From positions 32,416,555-32,480,554 of the forward strand of contig OX940870.1 of the NCBI GenBank assembly GCA_954871525.1: a stretch of DNA of 64,000 bases, read 5' to 3'. The DNA comes from Parietaria judaica. Lineage: Eukaryota; Streptophyta; Magnoliopsida; Rosales; Urticaceae. Shown here piece after piece: positions 60,981 to 64,000 of this stretch (positions within the stretch are counted from its first letter, which is position 1; every line of letters begins with the position of its first letter). A model generated the notes under the pieces. The model saw nothing but the letters and a program-made list of their open reading frames with translations, had not been told where the DNA came from and did no database searches. A program made the translations under genes and the position numbers.

Positions 60981-63600
60981 ATTGATAAAGAATATATGTC
61001 TGAAAGAATGTTAACACACATGTAAAATCGGAGCTAACTCGTACAGAAAAAAACCAGGGATTGCTTGAGCGAGAAGTTGCTCGATGTAAACAAGAAAAAA
61101 ATAAGTGAATTATTACAGTACACAATTTAACAACTTATACAACATAATATGTAAGTTAAGAAACTACGTCACATCCGTAATTAAAAGCTGCAACATACAA
61201 ATGAAATTCGCCATATTCAAACACATTCACAAATATAAATAACCAAGACACGTTTGTGGTCCTAAACAAGTAATCTAACAAAATTAGAGTATATATATAG
61301 ATAAGTTTTTGGGCGAGGAAGGTGCTGATATCGGGTGTATGTTCCATAATATGTATAAAAATAAGTTATTGGCAAGGAAGATGCGGAGAAATCAAGAATA
61401 TATAAGACAATATAACTTAGAGTGGGACGATATTGTTGTACTTGTTAGTCAAGTTATACTGTTATGTGTGACTGACAGGCTGCATATGCATGTAGAATTT
61501 AGTAAGGGCTTAAACTTTAAACAGTACTTGGAACGAAACCACACATAGATTCGAAAACCAATATATGTGGAATTAAAATCGGATTCTGGATCCGGTTCTA
61601 AATCGGGATTAAAGATAGGATATTTCTGTTCTAGGTCTTAGTTTTTCCGAAATCAAGTACCCGGAATCTTGTTAGATACCTGAATTTTAAGAATGATTTT
61701 TTTTTTTTTTAATTTCCTTCTGACTCTTTCATTCATCCGGATTTTGACATGAAATATAAGTTTTTATACCTTTATAATTTAATTAAATTAGCGAAGTGCA
61801 TTCCGGTATGAACTGGGTTTTGAAAATAAAAAATTGGATCTACGTGTACGCAATGATATTAAGTCTAACTTGGTTCGGCGCACTCAATCTTGCCCAGGTA
61901 CCTCACAACCCAGCTCCAATACACCACCAGCTCAAGTCGTGTACCCACCAAGTCAAGGTACATGTGAAAGTTAGCAAACAACCATGCAAGGAAAGTGTCA
62001 GACTTGAGGAGCAAGTCTTCTTTCCATTTATTTAGGGAAGTCGTTGAGCAATTTTAAGAGTTGATTGCAAGGGTTCGTTTTGCATCTTTCCCTTAATAAG
62101 CTACACATTTTGTAAGCATAGTTTAATTCCTACATTTTTGTAGTTCTTTCAATTACCAATACATAGAAACACTTTCTTCATTTTCATCTTTCTCCATTGT
62201 ATCGTATTCTCTTTCATTTTTTTGACAGAGATCCAATCACTTGGAACCAACATACTCGGATTTTGAAATCTGGATCCAATTTTGAATTTTATCAAACCAA
62301 ATTCTGGCACAACATCCAACTATCACTTAAAATCTTTTACCCAAACTAGTTTCATTCCTTGAATTCAGGGCCATAGATTCAACTTTATTTGGATTGAACT
62401 CTACCAATACTAATATCGATTATTTATAAGGAAAAACTTACTTGAACTCTTTCTCTTTCTTTTGTTTTTTGTTTTTTTTTTGTTTTTTGTCTATTGTTAC
62501 TACATTTTGTAAAATATCAACCGTTGTCTATTGTCCTTCCGTTATTTTCTTTGATAAAATCTTCACGACTTCGTATTACTATTCTTATTTGACTCTTGCG
62601 GGGTTACGGAGTACTACCGTGACTTGACCGAAAAGCTTTAAAGACAATACAAAATTTGGGGTTACATGTATAAACACAAAAAAATACAAAGTAGAAATAT
62701 GGATCTTTACTATTAGCATAAACATTTCAATTGCAAAAGAATTCAAAAAAGAAAAAAGAAAAAGAAAGGGCATATACTGTCACTGTATTGGAATTTGCAA
62801 TTTCTTTACAACGGATCGTTCTGATTCACTTTGCGATCGTCTCTCTAAGAGTATATAGTATATATAGTAGTGATACTTTACAAGAAATATATAGGATAGG
62901 TTATGCCTTGGGTCCTGAAATCTATTCCTAGATTCTTTGATTCCTTCTTCCCTACATACAACAAAAAGAATCTGCCAATCACACATTACTTGTGTACATA
63001 TAATAAAGTTGAGAGATTAAATTTAAAAATACCCATTTGGTTGTCCTTTTCACTCACAAAAGAAATATCCATTATAGCAATTCCCATCAAACTTATTATT
63101 TATATTTGGGAATTACTAATTATCAATTATCTTTTTTTTTTCCCTCTTTGAAAGCTTCTTATGATGTTAAGAAAGTTGCACCCATTATTCATCATGGTGG
63201 GTGGGGCTACCTAATTCAGCAGGGAATCAAGGAGAGAAAGAGCTTTGTTTACAGTAATTGCAAGTAATACTCCCCAATTTTTAAAATTTGGTAAAAACAC
63301 CCCATGAACATTCAAAAAATGGCACATTGTCACATACACTTTAAAGAATTGACATAATTGTTAGCATATATGTACAACATTACGATAAAGTATTTTCGTC
63401 GGTTAATTTTCGAGCACGAATTATGAGATTTAATTACAGAGCCAAAATTGTCCTACGTTTTTTTCACGGACAATCTTACCGCTGAAATCGCTAGAAGCAA
63501 AATTGATGAAAGTAATCTCAAACAAGCCATGTGTAGCGTAAATCGCTAGAATTCGGGGTAATAGAAGGCATAAATACCGAAAAGAGAGTTCAAGCAGCAA
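60981..63600. other. gene-free region
   Basis: AT-rich. 61555-61680 and 62225-62310 share GGAT(C)CGG/CTGGATCC-type motifs in roughly inverted arrangement and may be the arms of an old element. No coding region recognised. Confidence 0.4.
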
Positions 63601-63654
63601 ACCGCACCGACGGCGAGGGGCACTAAGTGCTAATTAATTACCCCTGTATTTATA

Positions 63655-64000
63655 TACGAATATATGTATTTATATAGAAAGAGAGAGACGCGGGAAAACA
63701 GCAAGATAAAAACAAACCATACACTTTTTCTTCCTCTTTTCTCTCCTTTTGAGGCTCTCAAAATGAAGTGTGTTGCTTTCTCTCTCGCATCAGAGATTCT
63801 CTCCACTCCTTTCAAGTCAAAGACGAAAGAATTTTTTTGGTAAAGAAAATCCATTTCTCATTTATATTTTTCTTTGAAAATCAGTTTTCCTCTCCCGAAA
63901 AAGAAAAGAAAAAGAAATGAAGACGCACAGCTCATCGCATATATTCCCTCTCAACATACTCATGTTTCCAGATTTGGAGTGAGAACTCTCCACACTCCAA
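63655..64000 (+). promoter_or_regulatory. promoter and leader-like sequence running off the window edge
   Basis: A TATA-like TATTTATATAG (63667-63677) is followed by a GA-rich and then long CT-rich, leader-like stretch. ATG codons at 63763 (ending in TAA, about 26 codons) and 63917 (ending TGA, about 21 codons) open only short ORFs, as upstream ORFs would. The main coding region, if any, would start beyond 64000. Inference from composition only. Confidence 0.3.

Overview
The window is nuclear DNA of a flowering plant, most likely a dicot. It is strongly AT-rich with long poly(A/T) and (AT)n runs, has GT-AG introns, and carries plant-specific transcription factors and typical plant transposons. 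One short stretch is a plastid DNA insertion. I cannot name the species. Host genes are few: an R2R3-MYB gene of the MYB52/54/LOF (subgroup 21) type on the + strand (20313-22546, three exons), a calmodulin-like EF-hand gene on the - strand broken by one in-frame stop (26483-26977), and a cycling-DOF-factor gene on the - strand (37390-38820, two exons). The last 350 bases look like the promoter and leader of a gene that starts beyond the window.

The rest is mainly transposon sequence, and many element ends can be set to the base because target-site duplications (TSDs) survive. The main finding is one hAT family with three copies: a 4.46-kb copy with a four-exon transposase (40659-45122) and two short non-autonomous derivatives (24054-24688 and 60097-60972), all flanked by perfect, different 8-bp TSDs. 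Other hAT-type elements fall into three end types: TAGGGGTG (10824-11407, 16259-16823), CAGGGCCG (12984-13768, 35758-36108, 55797-56365) and TAGAGCTG (15699-15985). Mutator-like fold-back elements with 9-10-bp TSDs lie at 55-632, 1368-1799 and 11853-12300, with a 1.6-kb palindrome at 30030-31660. Harbinger-like elements are at 2751-3465, 17592-18054 and probably 28051-28945.

Two nested insertions give relative ages. A solo LTR (12629-14243, 5-bp TSD) is interrupted by a hAT element, and a tRNA-type SINE (15555-16060, 17-bp TSD, reading on the - strand) is interrupted by another; a second, older SINE copy sits near 8672-8820. A nuclear plastid insertion (about 31911-32164) carries the plastid rrn16 promoter, leader and first ~51 nt of 16S rRNA.

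Region by region: 1-20 kb is transposon-dense with no host gene recognised; 20-22.5 kb is the MYB gene; 24-27 kb holds a hAT derivative and the CML pseudogene; 28-33 kb holds a Harbinger-like element, the large palindrome, the plastid insertion and a tandem duplication; 37-39 kb is the DOF gene; 40.6-45.1 kb is the hAT element; 45.8-48.5 kb and 54.5-55.3 kb hold GC-rich gene-like islands next to AT-rich repeats; 55.8-61 kb holds two more hAT elements. The three host genes are not an operon-like unit, and nothing in the sequence links their functions.
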